Shown here piece by piece: positions 7,991 to 17,233 of a stretch of DNA of 60,303 nucleotides (positions are counted from its first letter, which is position 1; each line of letters starts with the position of its first letter). The stretch spans positions 1-60,303 of the forward strand of contig JALOOG010000018.1 of the NCBI GenBank assembly GCA_025454525.1, given 5' to 3'. Source of the DNA: Anaerolineae bacterium (GTDB lineage: Bacteria > Chloroflexota > Anaerolineae > Aggregatilineales > Phototrophicaceae). The notes below the pieces were generated by a model. That model searched no databases, was not told where the DNA came from, and saw only the letters and a program-made list of their open reading frames with translations. The position numbers and the translations under genes are program-made.

Positions 7991-10161
7991 CGCAACAGGT
8001 AGAGGTCATTCGCGCTATCAGGCAGATCGAGTCGGGCAAAATCCGAGAGACGATACCAACCGATCATCACCGTCCCCTCGCGGGGGATCATCAAACGGCG
8101 ATGATCGGTGATGATGGTGCCGGGTACCCAAGCTGAAGTCGGATACCCCGGAATCGCCCCGTCGCTTTGTGTGATCAAAGTCCCATCTGCGTCCAATAAC
8201 TGCACAGTGAGCATCCAATCTTCGCTTAAATCCGCTTCAGCCTGCCAATTGAACGTGAGATCCAACGTATCTCCAGCACGATTCAGCGTATAACCGATCA
8301 AGCGGATCGCATCTCCGAATTGTGCATCGCTGATGACGCTAGGAGTCGGCGGTTGATAGTGCCGATCGATCCACACCGCGCCGTTTAAGATCAACGCCGG
8401 AACAGCCGATCCGTCCGCATGTTGCATCGGAAGATAAACGGTCTCTAGCGCGGTTTGCCATCCCAATTGCAATTGAAGCAACCGCGGACTTAAGCCCGCG
8501 ATCGAATCCACTTGGACGCGGATCGGGACGCGATAGATCACCTCCGCTTGAAGTGCATCAGTAGGGGCGCTCCCGGGGTAGATCGCGCTTTTGCCAAGGG
8601 GCGCTCCGGTGATCGGATCGATCACGGTGAGATACAACGCCGGATTATCCGGATGCGATCCACTCAGATACAGATCGAATACGATGTCCCCGTCCGGATG
8701 CACGATCGGGCGCGCTAAGCGATAAGCGAGGATCATCAGGTCATCCGTCCGGATCTGGATCGGCACCGCGGCCGGATCGATCGCCTCGACCACTTCTAAA
8801 CGTGGGTAGCCTTGTGCGATTTCACGCCCTGGCACGAGCAAGGCGATTAAGGCGATCGGTAGGATCAACAAAGGCGCATAACGTCCTAACAGGGAGCGCC
8901 AACCGATCACCAGCAACGGTGCGAACCCGATCAAGGCCGGAAACAACAAGCGCCCATACGAAATATCGACACTGCGCGTCCCGATCGCCAATTGCGCGGT
9001 TAACAAAATGACCACAGACAAACACAGCGCGATCATACCCGCATGAGCGCGCCATTTCGCCCATTGCGTAACGAGTCCGATGATCGCCAGTCCGGCGATC
9101 ACAGTGACGTACAGGTAAAAGCCAATCGGGCCATAGACGGGTTGATGCAAATGCCCGATCATCAACCAAAAGGAGCGCCAAATGCGGGTGATCTCACCGA
9201 TCACATTACCCGACTCGGAGGCCACCGCAAATTCACGTCCCCAGAGCGCTTGCGTTGCCCCTAACGCGAGTGGATCACCGTACAACGTCCAATTGCGAAG
9301 ATACCACCATCCGGCGATCACCCCAACGGTGATCAAGGTGATCATGATCGGGCGAATTGCGGTGCGAATTGACCAACGTCCAGTCAATGCCCCCGCGATC
9401 AAGGTAAGATAGACCACGCCGAATAACGAGACTCCGGTGATCTTGGTGATCGCGATCAACGCAAGGATCAGACTCAAGGCGAGCGTGGATCGGCGGGTGA
9501 TGCCATTGCGCCATGTTCGGACTGTCCAATAGACTCCGGCGCTGTATAACAAAATCACCAAGTTATCGTTATTGACACTGCTGCTGATGTTGATCAAGGT
9601 CGGGATCGTGGCCACTAAGGCCAAAGTGGTCAGGGCGATCGCCTCTGAACCGAACAGGAGTCGCGTGGTCTGATAGATTGTCCACAAGCTGATCGCGGCC
9701 AACGTCAAACTATACAGCCGTAAGATCGATAAGGCGTTCGCGGTGTCTCCGGTCAATAACTCGGCGGGGGGATGAAGCCACTTGTGATGATTATCGCTCA
9801 CCGTGCCGCGGATGAAGATCAACGGGTTGGGTTGTAGATAAGCTTCAAGGTCGGTGCGTTGGGTGTGTCCGATCAACAGCGCGCCGATGAGGTAATACAA
9901 CGGCGGTTGATGACGTTCGATCGCCCATTGATCGCGCCGATTGTTGGCATGAGCGATCGCGTCCCGATCGGCGATCACGGGAAGCGCATGAGTGCGACTT
10001 AGCTCATCCACGTATAAAAAATGAGCGGCCTCATCCGAGGACTCAAAGGCCGGCATAGCGCTCGCATAGGTCAACCCTAACAGCATAAACGCGATCAAGA
10101 TCCACAAGGGAAGGGAACGTAACCCGATCATCAAAGCAGTTTCTCCAGTTTGCCCGCTCAT
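7987..10161 (-). CDS. GT-C-fold membrane glycosyltransferase (DUF2142/PMT-like)
   Basis: Polytopic membrane protein of 724 residues. The N-terminal ~440 residues hold about 11 hydrophobic helices, with an extracytoplasmic acidic loop after the first helix (FESSDEAAHFLYVDEL, residues ~36-51) and the HQPPLYYL motif at about 83-90. Both are hallmarks of lipid-phosphate-sugar-dependent GT-C enzymes such as DUF2142/PMT/ArnT. The remaining ~280 residues form a soluble beta-rich extracytoplasmic region. It probably transfers sugars to exported protein or polymer on the outer face of the membrane. The annotated start has a weak RBS; an in-frame ATG at 10131 with GGAG upstream is a good alternative. 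It stands alone on the minus strand, downstream of the coiled-coil protein. Confidence 0.8.
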   Translation of the reverse strand: MSGQTGETALMIGLRSLPLWILIAFMLLGLTYASAMPAFESSDEAAHFLYVDELSRTHALPVIADRDAIAHANNRRDQWAIERHQPPLYYLIGALLIGHTQRTDLEAYLQPNPLIFIRGTVSDNHHKWLHPPAELLTGDTANALSILRLYSLTLAAISLWTIYQTTRLLFGSEAIALTTLALVATIPTLINISSSVNNDNLVILLYSAGVYWTVRTWRNGITRRSTLALSLILALIAITKITGVSLFGVVYLTLIAGALTGRWSIRTAIRPIMITLITVGVIAGWWYLRNWTLYGDPLALGATQALWGREFAVASESGNVIGEITRIWRSFWLMIGHLHQPVYGPIGFYLYVTVIAGLAIIGLVTQWAKWRAHAGMIALCLSVVILLTAQLAIGTRSVDISYGRLLFPALIGFAPLLVIGWRSLLGRYAPLLILPIALIALLVPGREIAQGYPRLEVVEAIDPAAVPIQIRTDDLMILAYRLARPIVHPDGDIVFDLYLSGSHPDNPALYLTVIDPITGAPLGKSAIYPGSAPTDALQAEVIYRVPIRVQVDSIAGLSPRLLQLQLGWQTALETVYLPMQHADGSAVPALILNGAVWIDRHYQPPTPSVISDAQFGDAIRLIGYTLNRAGDTLDLTFNWQAEADLSEDWMLTVQLLDADGTLITQSDGAIPGYPTSAWVPGTIITDHRRLMIPREGTVMIGWYRLSDFARLDLPDSANDLYLLR

Positions 10162-10500
10162 TTTAGAGCAGTCCGGGGAGGATCGTGAGGGCGAAACGTC
10201 TCGGTCTATTTGTTGGGGTCACGGAAGCAAGGGCAGGAAAATTTCTTGTGTAAGACTCCACCCTAACCCTCCTCATAATTGAGGAGGGTAGTTTTTTGAG
10301 GTTACTTGTGAGTAATTTCAGGAAAGTCCCACCCATGGAGACAAATTAGCCCATCTTACGCGGGCCAGTTCCCACCCCATGTTAGGGTGGGGTTGGACGC
10401 AAGAAACTTTTCTGTCCTCTGTAGCTTAAAGCGTTTAACAGAAACTTCCCTGATGTTACTTCTACAGCTCACTATTTTTCTGTTCTTACGATCCTTAAGG
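10162..10500. other. Intergenic region, 339 bp, without gene
   Basis: No open frame with an RBS or recognisable product. It holds the terminator-like hairpin at 10266-10297 (entered separately) and a second hairpin, CCCACCC / GGGTGGG with a 7-nt loop near 10372-10392, without a T tract. No tRNA-like fold was seen. Confidence 0.6.
10266..10297 (+). terminator. Orphan plus-strand terminator-like hairpin
   Basis: Perfect 9-bp stem ACCCTCCTC (10266-10274) / GAGGAGGGT (10281-10289), 6-nt loop, then AG and six T. The T tract is on the plus strand although both flanking genes are on the minus strand, so it would end an unannotated plus-strand transcript or is a remnant. Confidence 0.55.
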
Positions 10501-11928
10501 TCATCGTCCGTCCAGATCAAGTACCCATGCGTTGGTAAATTCGCATCCGGTGTCATCGCTTTCGGCAAAAGTGGCCGCCACGAGTCCGAGTCGCCCATTC
10601 TCTAAGCGGTTATCGCGCCAACTGCCCACTTCCTCACCATTGATCAGCAAAGTGAAGTGACTGCCTTCGCCGATTAACAACCATTCAGACGGCTCACCGC
10701 GCAAGCGCACCCGCCGATCGGCGGCTTGATTGCTCTGCCAATCGCCGTTGACGCGCACCAAAAAGCGCACATCGCCATCGCGATTGAGTCGCACTGTGTA
10801 GAAGTTGCTATCGTCTTGATCGCGGAAACTGAGGCCGCATTCATCTTCATCGGCCCCTTCATCGTTAAAGGTGATCGTGACTCCCATCACAAAATCGTTA
10901 TAGGCGTTCGGATACCATTGGCGTAAGCTCACGTTGTTTTCATCGCTTAGATCTAAAGTCAAACGTGGGAAGGCGATCACCACTTCATCCGCACGATCGG
11001 TGATTCCAGCATCCACCACACCATCGGCTAATGCCAACGCGCTGTCTAGATCGAGGGGCGGCGGTGCGGCTTCGTTGTTATTGCCGCCGTTGCCTTGTGA
11101 TTCAGCGGCAGCGGTGGCTTGTCCCTGCAAAGTGGCAAAATCTTGTGCAACGGCGGTCGCTTCGCGTGCTAAAGTGGCCTGTTCGCGGGCTTGCGCGGTC
11201 GCATCCCGTTCTAAAGTCGCTTGTTCACGGGCTTGCGCGGTTGCTTGGGCTTCAATAGTTGCTAGATCTTCCTCAACTAACCCGATCCGCGCTGTGGCCG
11301 TGGCCAGTTGCCGTGAGGCGGTGGTCGCTTCGACTTCTAAGGTCGCAATCGTCGCTTGCGAGTCATCGAATACAGCGGTAGCCGTGGCCAATTGTCGTGA
11401 GGCGGTGGTTGCTTCGACTTCTAGCGTCGCAATTATCGCTTGCGAGTCATCAAATACGGCGGTTGCGGTCGCCAATTGTTGCGCGGCTGTGGTCGCTTCA
11501 ACTTCTAAGGTCGCAATCATCGCTTGCGAGTCATCAAACACGGCGGTTGCGGTGATCAACAAATCCCCCGCCGCCGTCCCTTCTACCTCTAACGTGGCGA
11601 TCATGTCTTCGGCCGCGTTAAAAACAGCGGTCGCAGTGATCAACTGTTCACGACGTAATCCAATTTCGGTTTGACCTGTGGCCAGATCTGCGGCATATTC
11701 TGTTCCAGTGATTTCCAAAGCGCTGATATTGGCGCGTTCCGTGCCGACGATTTGCGTCGCTTCGTTCGCGATGCCCGTGCCGGCTTGACGAGTGTTATCA
11801 AGGTCGGTTTGAATAGTAAACAGCAGATAACCACCCACTCCCAGTAAGAAAGCGATGATCCCGATCAAAACCAGTAACGGAGTCCGGTTCGACCCGTTGC
11901 GAGGGTCGGTCGTTGTCGTTTCGGCCAT
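10501..11928 (-). CDS. Membrane-anchored coiled-coil repeat protein with LamG-like C-terminus
   Basis: A 475-residue protein: N-terminal cytoplasmic tail, one transmembrane helix (residues ~18-40), then a long Ala/Thr/Glu-rich coiled coil (about 45-290) made of near-identical 28-residue repeats (unit QLATATAVFDDSQA-IIATLEVEATTASR) followed by 14-residue half units (EQATLERDATAQAR). The last ~180 residues are a beta-sandwich resembling the LamG-like domain of the protein at 7226-7990 (SFRDQDDSNFYTVRLN, WLLIGEGSHFTLLINGEEVGSW, RLGLVAATF). Probably a rod holding a glycan-binding head away from the membrane; the ligand is unknown. AAGGG lies upstream of the ATG. Repeat copy number could vary between strains. 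Confidence 0.8.
   Translation of the reverse strand: MAETTTTDPRNGSNRTPLLVLIGIIAFLLGVGGYLLFTIQTDLDNTRQAGTGIANEATQIVGTERANISALEITGTEYAADLATGQTEIGLRREQLITATAVFNAAEDMIATLEVEGTAAGDLLITATAVFDDSQAMIATLEVEATTAAQQLATATAVFDDSQAIIATLEVEATTASRQLATATAVFDDSQATIATLEVEATTASRQLATATARIGLVEEDLATIEAQATAQAREQATLERDATAQAREQATLAREATAVAQDFATLQGQATAAAESQGNGGNNNEAAPPPLDLDSALALADGVVDAGITDRADEVVIAFPRLTLDLSDENNVSLRQWYPNAYNDFVMGVTITFNDEGADEDECGLSFRDQDDSNFYTVRLNRDGDVRFLVRVNGDWQSNQAADRRVRLRGEPSEWLLIGEGSHFTLLINGEEVGSWRDNRLENGRLGLVAATFAESDDTGCEFTNAWVLDLDGR
11301..11640 (-). repeat. 84-nt in-frame tandem repeats
   Basis: Equivalent bases recur at 11301, 11385, 11469, 11553 and 11637, a strict 84-nt period (28 codons). The middle units are the most alike, suggesting recent unequal duplication. 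Shorter 42-nt half units continue to about 11130. All lie inside the coiled-coil rod of the gene at 10501-11928. Confidence 0.9.
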
Positions 11929-12295
11929 CGAAAACCCTTATCCTCTGATACCTACTCGGTAACTATAACGGTAATCAACAGATAGCGGCAAATTTTCATC
12001 CGTAAGTCATTTGAAAAACAAGACATTTGTTACGACTTTTTCGCTCATCTGTGCTATGATCACCGCAAGACAGTGACGGAGTATCCGATAACCGGCCAAT
12101 CGTGATCGAATTTTAATTTTGGGTGCGTCAAATTTCGATCTGACCGTCAAGCTTACGATGCCGTCGCTGAAAAAAATTTTTTCTTTCTGCCGCCGTTTTG
12201 ATGCGATCCCCACATCTGACTTGACCTAATTGGACTTATCGCTTTCGGTTATGATTTAAGGATTGCCGACTCACCCAATCTACTGGACACTTTAG
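11929..12295. other. Intergenic region, 367 bp, upstream of MFS gene
   Basis: No gene is seen. It holds one copy of the repeated 35-bp element (12023-12057, entered separately) and, closer to the MFS gene, a possible -10 TATGAT near 12251-12256 that would suit a promoter for that gene. The stretch around 12164-12186 is very A/T-rich (runs of A then T). Confidence 0.6.
12023..12180 (+). repeat. Dispersed intergenic element, copy 1
   Basis: The core ACATTTGTTACGACTTTTTC... at 12023-12057 matches 39059-39093 at 34 of 35 positions in the same orientation. Weaker resemblance continues downstream: CAAGCTT near 12148 and GTCGCTGAAAAAAATTTT at 12163-12180, compared with GTCGCCGAATAAATTTT at 39224-39240. 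Both copies lie about 240-310 bases upstream of an unrelated gene (MFS here, purD there). It could be a promoter or operator region, a leader, or a small degenerate mobile element. Confidence 0.75.
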
Positions 12296-13459
12296 ATGAA
12301 CTCATTACGTGCTGTCATCACCTTATTGATCGCCCGGTTGATCATCAACCTTGGACGACGCTTCACTTATCCCTTCAACAATGCCATTAGCCGTGAGTTG
12401 GCTGTGCCATTGTCCAGTGTACAGACGGTGGTCGGATTACAGGTAGGGATAGGCTTGTTAAGCCCGGCTTTCGGCGGATTGGCAGAGCGTTACGGCCGCA
12501 AGCGGGTGATGTTAGCCGCATTGGCTTTAATGGGTGTGGCCGCATTGATCGGCACTGTGATCAGCGAATTTTTCGGGTTTACGATTGCGCTACTCTTATT
12601 CGGCATCGCAAAGATGTTATTTGACCCGGCGGCAATCGCTTATGTGGGTGATCGTGTGCCGTATGCCAATCGTGGCCGCGCTTTAGGCCTCTTAGAGTTG
12701 TCATGGGCCGGCGCATTAGGGGCGACCGCCTTGATCGGTTGGATCTTAGAGGCGGGATCCTTACGCGGGGTATTTATCACCTTTGGGATCGCGGTTAGCG
12801 TCGTGTTTATCTTGATCGCGGTGCTGATCCCACCCGATCATCCGGCCCAGTCTGATAATCGGCGTGACTCCGTGCTGAATCCGATCACCGCGCTACGATT
12901 GTTATTGCGCTATCCGGCAGCGCGGGCCGCGCTCATCTTTGGCTTATCGATCTCGGTCGCTAACGAGATCTTTTTTATCAATTACAGTGTCTGGATGGAG
13001 ACCTCCTTTCGGCTTAGCGCCACACAATTAGGCCTGATCACCATTGTGATCGCCTTAGCGGAGTTATGCGGTGAGTTGCTGGTGACCGGGATCGTCGATC
13101 GAGTCGGCAAGCGTCGTTTGGCATTGATCGGCGCGATCGGCGCGGGTTTGATGTATGCGATCGCACCGTTCTTACAATTTGATCTTATCTTGGCGTTGAT
13201 CGGATTGTTCTTGATGTTTTTAGCCGTTGAGACCGGGATCGTCGCTTCGATCCCGTTATATACCGAAGTGGTGCCAGAATCGCGCTCACTGATGATCAGC
13301 GCGATGATCGGGATCACTTCGGCGGGGCGCATGTGTGGCGCGATTTTGGGAGGCAACTTGTATCGCGTTGGGCTTAGTTTTGGTGTGTTAGGCGTGATCG
13401 CCGCGCTGATTGGCATAATCGGTGCGGCGATCCTCTGGCGTGGCGTGAAGCTCCGTTAG
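12296..13459 (+). CDS. Major facilitator superfamily transporter
   Basis: A 387-residue integral membrane carrier with about 12 hydrophobic helices. The MFS motif A between helices 2 and 3 is visible as GGLAERYGRKRVM (residues ~60-72), with a second-half counterpart GIVDRVGKRRLAL (~262-274). This argues for a proton-coupled transporter, often drug or metabolite efflux. The substrate cannot be read from the sequence. Signal-like N-terminus (RAVITLLIARLIINLGRRFTYPF) is the first helix. The gene is monocistronic: a 367-bp upstream region with the dispersed element, and the next gene converges 1 base after its stop. Confidence 0.9.
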   Translation: MNSLRAVITLLIARLIINLGRRFTYPFNNAISRELAVPLSSVQTVVGLQVGIGLLSPAFGGLAERYGRKRVMLAALALMGVAALIGTVISEFFGFTIALLLFGIAKMLFDPAAIAYVGDRVPYANRGRALGLLELSWAGALGATALIGWILEAGSLRGVFITFGIAVSVVFILIAVLIPPDHPAQSDNRRDSVLNPITALRLLLRYPAARAALIFGLSISVANEIFFINYSVWMETSFRLSATQLGLITIVIALAELCGELLVTGIVDRVGKRRLALIGAIGAGLMYAIAPFLQFDLILALIGLFLMFLAVETGIVASIPLYTEVVPESRSLMISAMIGITSAGRMCGAILGGNLYRVGLSFGVLGVIAALIGIIGAAILWRGVKLR

Positions 13460-13460
13460 C

Positions 13461-15455
13461 TTAACCGCAGGGGGCATCCGCCCGCATTAACGACTCGTCG
13501 ATTGCGATTAAAATGTCCTTATAATCGTCAAACAGCTCATCCGTTGCAGAGGTCTCTAACAGGTAGCCATTGGAGAACCGTAAGAAACCCGATCGCCCAT
13601 CATGCTCAAATGGCACAGAGACGGCTGGAATATCGCAACCAAAATAGGCTTCAAAAGCGGCTTCAGGATCGGCGATCCCGTATTCTTGTCCGATCCGTTC
13701 GATCACCATTGACGGCGCATTACCGACTCGATAATCGGGGTCAAATTGACGCAACAACCGTAAGCGCGCCCGTGCATCAGCACCATCATCCGGCACGATC
13801 AACCATTCGGTTTCGCTGACCGTGTATTCCGTCCAACCTTCCGGCTGACCGAGAGAGATCAACGGCAACCCGCCTTCAAAGGGGATTTCATACATTGAAA
13901 ACACATCCCCTAGCAATAGGGCATAGGGCAACAGGTCATGACCGACGTAATCGGGATAGGATTTGAGGTAATCATACATGGCGCGATATAAAGCTTGATT
14001 GGCTTGCCAATCTTCGCTACTTGTGAGCAGCGCCATGCTCCAACCTTCATTTCCGTAGTAACTGGGAAGTGTGGCGGCAAAATCAACACGACGGGACATC
14101 TCTTCAAATTCAAAACGATCGCCCATCAATTGATACGCTATGCTCCGGCCCGTGACCTCACCATCATCCCCTTTGTAGATTGAGACCGGGATCAAGACAA
14201 ACATCGGTGGGGTGTCTTGGCCTTCTCGGAAGGCGTTGAGGGTGTCCTCATCCACCGGTTCAGGGGCAAACACAAACAGATCACGCCCCTCAAAGGTGAG
14301 ATTATAGGCTTCCCATCCCTCTGGTAGCGCGGCCGTGATCGTCAATCGATAGTATTCATCATACTCCATCGTCACCTCATAGAGGTTGGTCAAGTCTGCA
14401 TGATCGACCGCTATCGATCGGGTGCTGCATCCCCAAAAATGCAGCGGATCGACATAATCTGCAAGTACGATCCGCTGATTGACAGGTGCTTGATCGGGTG
14501 CTGGGACAAACACCGGATCAAGGATCATTTGGGAAGGGGACAATTGTGCGTGTAAACGGGTGACATAGGCAAATTGATCGAGTCCATCGGTCAAAAAGGC
14601 GGAGTCTAAAACGTGAGTGGGTTGCACATATTCGGTGACAAACATCAACCCATCAAATTCCGCTTGAAATTGATCGATTATTTGCGGGTAGAGCCGAGAC
14701 ACTTCTCCACTGCCCGCATAATTCAGTTCACTAGAATGACGCAAGACACTGTAATCAGGGACGGGGTTGGCATAATTGGCAGGGGCGTAAGGGGTATCCG
14801 CGAAGATCCACACAAAAACGGGCAATTTTTCTACAGCGGATACCGATGAGATCCGCAACGGAAGCATCAATTCATCCGCGGTGTAAGTTAATTTAATCGG
14901 TTGAATTTCGCCGACTTCTGCATCTTGGCGCAATTTCATCGCCAAGAAACCCATGCCCATTTCAACGTAGGACGCGATGATCGGCTCATGTTCGGGTGCG
15001 ACATAATAGCCATTTTCGCGTAACCAAGTGACCGGATCATCGGCTTGCAGATAAGCGTATTCATAGGGGCCCACGTAACCCATCGCAACGCCAATGGGGC
15101 TACCGCCACCAAAACCCACCACGGTTAACACCCCACGACAGGGGTTCACGGGTTCAATCAGTTGTGGGTGCGTTGTTGCGTAGAGGTCGTTAAACAAGCT
15201 GTTATCGACCACATCAACGATCGGCTCTGACGGCATCGGCAATAACCAGCTAAATTCTTCGGCTTTTCCTTCATATTGGATGTTTAAGATCGCGGTGTAA
15301 GTATCATCTTCATTGACCGTCAAGATCACTTGTTGCGCGCTCTGATACAGGATTTCTTCCGGCGTAGGACCAAAAAAACCACCACACATCAACACCACAG
15401 AAACGCTAAAAAACAACAGAAACGGAACTATACTAAGACGTAAGGTGAAACGCAT
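13461..15455 (-). CDS. DUF2330 family exported protein
   Basis: A 664-residue protein with a signal/anchor helix (residues ~5-24) followed by CGGFFG and, after ~20 residues, Q-Q-V-I-L-T-V-N-E-D-D-T-Y-T and a FSWLLPMPSEP block. This succession (CGGFF ... NxDGT ... F-W-(L/V)-L-P-(V/M)-P) is characteristic of DUF2330, a secreted family of unknown role. The Cys right after the hydrophobic stretch could be lipidated, although the family also uses it in a disulfide. The rest is beta-rich with no catalytic motif recognised. Good RBS AAGGA before the ATG. It lies downstream of the PucC-like gene on the same strand, separated by 173 bp holding a large hairpin, so probably a separate unit. Confidence 0.8.
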   Translation of the reverse strand: MRFTLRLSIVPFLLFFSVSVVLMCGGFFGPTPEEILYQSAQQVILTVNEDDTYTAILNIQYEGKAEEFSWLLPMPSEPIVDVVDNSLFNDLYATTHPQLIEPVNPCRGVLTVVGFGGGSPIGVAMGYVGPYEYAYLQADDPVTWLRENGYYVAPEHEPIIASYVEMGMGFLAMKLRQDAEVGEIQPIKLTYTADELMLPLRISSVSAVEKLPVFVWIFADTPYAPANYANPVPDYSVLRHSSELNYAGSGEVSRLYPQIIDQFQAEFDGLMFVTEYVQPTHVLDSAFLTDGLDQFAYVTRLHAQLSPSQMILDPVFVPAPDQAPVNQRIVLADYVDPLHFWGCSTRSIAVDHADLTNLYEVTMEYDEYYRLTITAALPEGWEAYNLTFEGRDLFVFAPEPVDEDTLNAFREGQDTPPMFVLIPVSIYKGDDGEVTGRSIAYQLMGDRFEFEEMSRRVDFAATLPSYYGNEGWSMALLTSSEDWQANQALYRAMYDYLKSYPDYVGHDLLPYALLLGDVFSMYEIPFEGGLPLISLGQPEGWTEYTVSETEWLIVPDDGADARARLRLLRQFDPDYRVGNAPSMVIERIGQEYGIADPEAAFEAYFGCDIPAVSVPFEHDGRSGFLRFSNGYLLETSATDELFDDYKDILIAIDESLMRADAPCG

Positions 15456-15538
15456 ATCGCATCCTTGTCTACCTATTGAATTGAATATTCTATTGGTAAT
15501 TTTACACGTTGAGCGCGGTTGGCTGTATGGTGGAATCA

Positions 15539-15579
15539 GGCCTTATCACCCCTCGCAAGACGCGAGGGGTAATGAGGCC
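15539..15579. repeat. Large near-perfect hairpin between DUF2330 and PucC-like genes
   Basis: Left arm 15539-15556 and right arm 15562-15579 pair over 18 positions with one mismatch and one G-T pair; loop AAGAC. No T tract on either strand. It lies 50 bases after the PucC-like stop (minus strand). It may protect or attenuate mRNA, or be a remnant of a palindromic repeat. Confidence 0.75.
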
Positions 15580-15628
15580 AATGTTGGTCTGTACAGACTT
15601 CATAAGTCAGGAAGGATTTTTAATGCCT

Positions 15629-17062
15629 TTAGTCCATGGAGGCCGAAAACACTTTCGCCGTTTCGACGGGTTGAACATAGGCATAATCGGTGCGGATCTG
15701 CAACAACGCCACATACGACAAGCCTAAGCCGATCGCGCCTAAGGTAAACACCAGACCGTAGGCTAAGGGGGTTGCTCCAGTCAGCGCAAGGCTCAGATCG
15801 CGCAAGATCCCGCCACTACTTACACCGAGTCCGCGTGCTAATGTGACGACCAACGTCCAAAATCCGAGAAACGTCCCCGCACGTTGATACGGACTCATGT
15901 CCATCATCAACCCTAGCGTGCCAACGTTCCAGATCCCCAACCCTAGCCCTAACAAGATCAAACCGGGAGTCACCAACGGACGGATCTCCGCAAAAGCGGA
16001 CAAAGCGAACAGGGCAAATGTGGCGATCAACACCAACACCCCCAAATTCGAGAGATTCAGGTTATTGAACCGACGGTAACGGCGCGAAAGAAACAGAAAG
16101 GCCAACGTAGCGACAATCGACATACTGCCCCAATAAGCGGCAAAGCGTGAGGTCGTCGCTGCACTCATGCCAAATACTTCCGCTGCGAATGGCTCTAAAA
16201 TCAGATCTTGCGAGAAGGCAAAGGCCATCGACAACGCTAAATACATGCAGAAGAAGCGCAACGGATGAGAACGCCAGACCAAGCTTAAATCTTGGCGGAG
16301 AGTCGTCTTGATCTCTTGCTGAGTCTCCGCCTGTAGGAGGTTGCGTTGACGTTTTTCCTCACCCAGCAGCGAGAAAAACCACAAACTCCCCATCACCAAG
16401 CCGGCGACGATAAACAGATTTTGCAGGGTGTCCGGTGAGAAACTCAAGGTTGTGGTCGCGATCAAGGAAGCAAACGGCTTAAACCCCTCGATCAGATCGC
16501 CATACGGCCGTAGGTAACGTGTCGGATCATAGGCCGGCAATAACAGCGCGAATAAGATCCCGCCCACCGTAAAACCCAGTAACAGAAACGTCCATACGAT
16601 CCCCACCGCCCGTCCGCGCTCTGTGGGACTCGATCGATCGTAGATCAAAGCGAGGAAGGTACTCCCAGAGATCGCCGTCCCCATACTAAACAGGAACATC
16701 GCCACGATGATCGCTAACCATACGCCGACGGTGGCCTCCGCCCCGCGTGCTAATGAGGCGGTGACAAAACCGAGGCCGAAGATGCTCAACAGCATCATCA
16801 AACGCCCGATCCAGATCCAAAATAAGCGCCGATACCCGAACACCGTGCGCTCATCCGAGACTCGCCCCGACCACACCCCTAAGGGGGCCAGAAAATACCG
16901 CAAACTCACCAACAAGCCGATCGGAGTGGCGGCGAACCCCAGATCGCTGATCATGATGCGATTCCAAACGCCCGTAGTGATCACATCTGACATGCCAGAG
17001 CCAAGATGAAAGAAGCCGATTTTGATATTGCGCCCAACTGGTAATTGTTGTTCGTTGTCCAT
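15629..17062 (-). CDS. PucC-like (BCD family) MFS transporter
   Basis: A 477-residue polytopic protein. The first half follows the bacteriochlorophyll-delivery (BCD/PucC/LhaA) branch of MFS: FHLGSGMSDVITTGVWNRIM (residues ~17-36), then GLLVSLRYFLAPLGVWSGRVSD and YRRLFWIWIGR, the positions where PucC proteins have their conserved loop. About 12 hydrophobic helices. In phototrophs PucC assembles light-harvesting complexes, but homologues occur in non-phototrophs with unknown substrate, and no bch, puf or pigment gene lies in this window. Function should therefore not be assumed. Weak RBS before the ATG. It is separated from the DUF2330 gene by the hairpin at 15539. Confidence 0.75.
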   Translation of the reverse strand: MDNEQQLPVGRNIKIGFFHLGSGMSDVITTGVWNRIMISDLGFAATPIGLLVSLRYFLAPLGVWSGRVSDERTVFGYRRLFWIWIGRLMMLLSIFGLGFVTASLARGAEATVGVWLAIIVAMFLFSMGTAISGSTFLALIYDRSSPTERGRAVGIVWTFLLLGFTVGGILFALLLPAYDPTRYLRPYGDLIEGFKPFASLIATTTLSFSPDTLQNLFIVAGLVMGSLWFFSLLGEEKRQRNLLQAETQQEIKTTLRQDLSLVWRSHPLRFFCMYLALSMAFAFSQDLILEPFAAEVFGMSAATTSRFAAYWGSMSIVATLAFLFLSRRYRRFNNLNLSNLGVLVLIATFALFALSAFAEIRPLVTPGLILLGLGLGIWNVGTLGLMMDMSPYQRAGTFLGFWTLVVTLARGLGVSSGGILRDLSLALTGATPLAYGLVFTLGAIGLGLSYVALLQIRTDYAYVQPVETAKVFSASMD

Positions 17063-17233
17063 GAAGTTTTTATAGATTTCTGTAGGTTTGATGAAAAAAT
17101 TGTAAGGTTTTCACGGGCAAATGTCAATCTATTCAGCTTTTTATCACAGGGTTCTAAGGGGATTATCAAATAAAATTCGACATAATGGACATAATTTTAA
17201 AAGTAATTTCAACGCTTATCCAAAGGCGTGATC

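Noticed and set aside
11301-11640. CRISPR array from regular 84-nt repeats
   Set aside because: The repeats are contiguous, in frame, Ala/Thr-coding, with no unique spacers and no cas genes.
10934-11674. A 246-residue plus-strand reading frame
   Set aside because: It lies exactly opposite the repetitive coiled-coil gene, has no RBS, and its Ala/Ser/Cys-rich repeats mirror the real gene's repeats.
15629-17062. Phototrophy in this organism
   Set aside because: Only one PucC-like carrier supports it; no bacteriochlorophyll or reaction-centre gene is in the window and such carriers occur in non-phototrophs.
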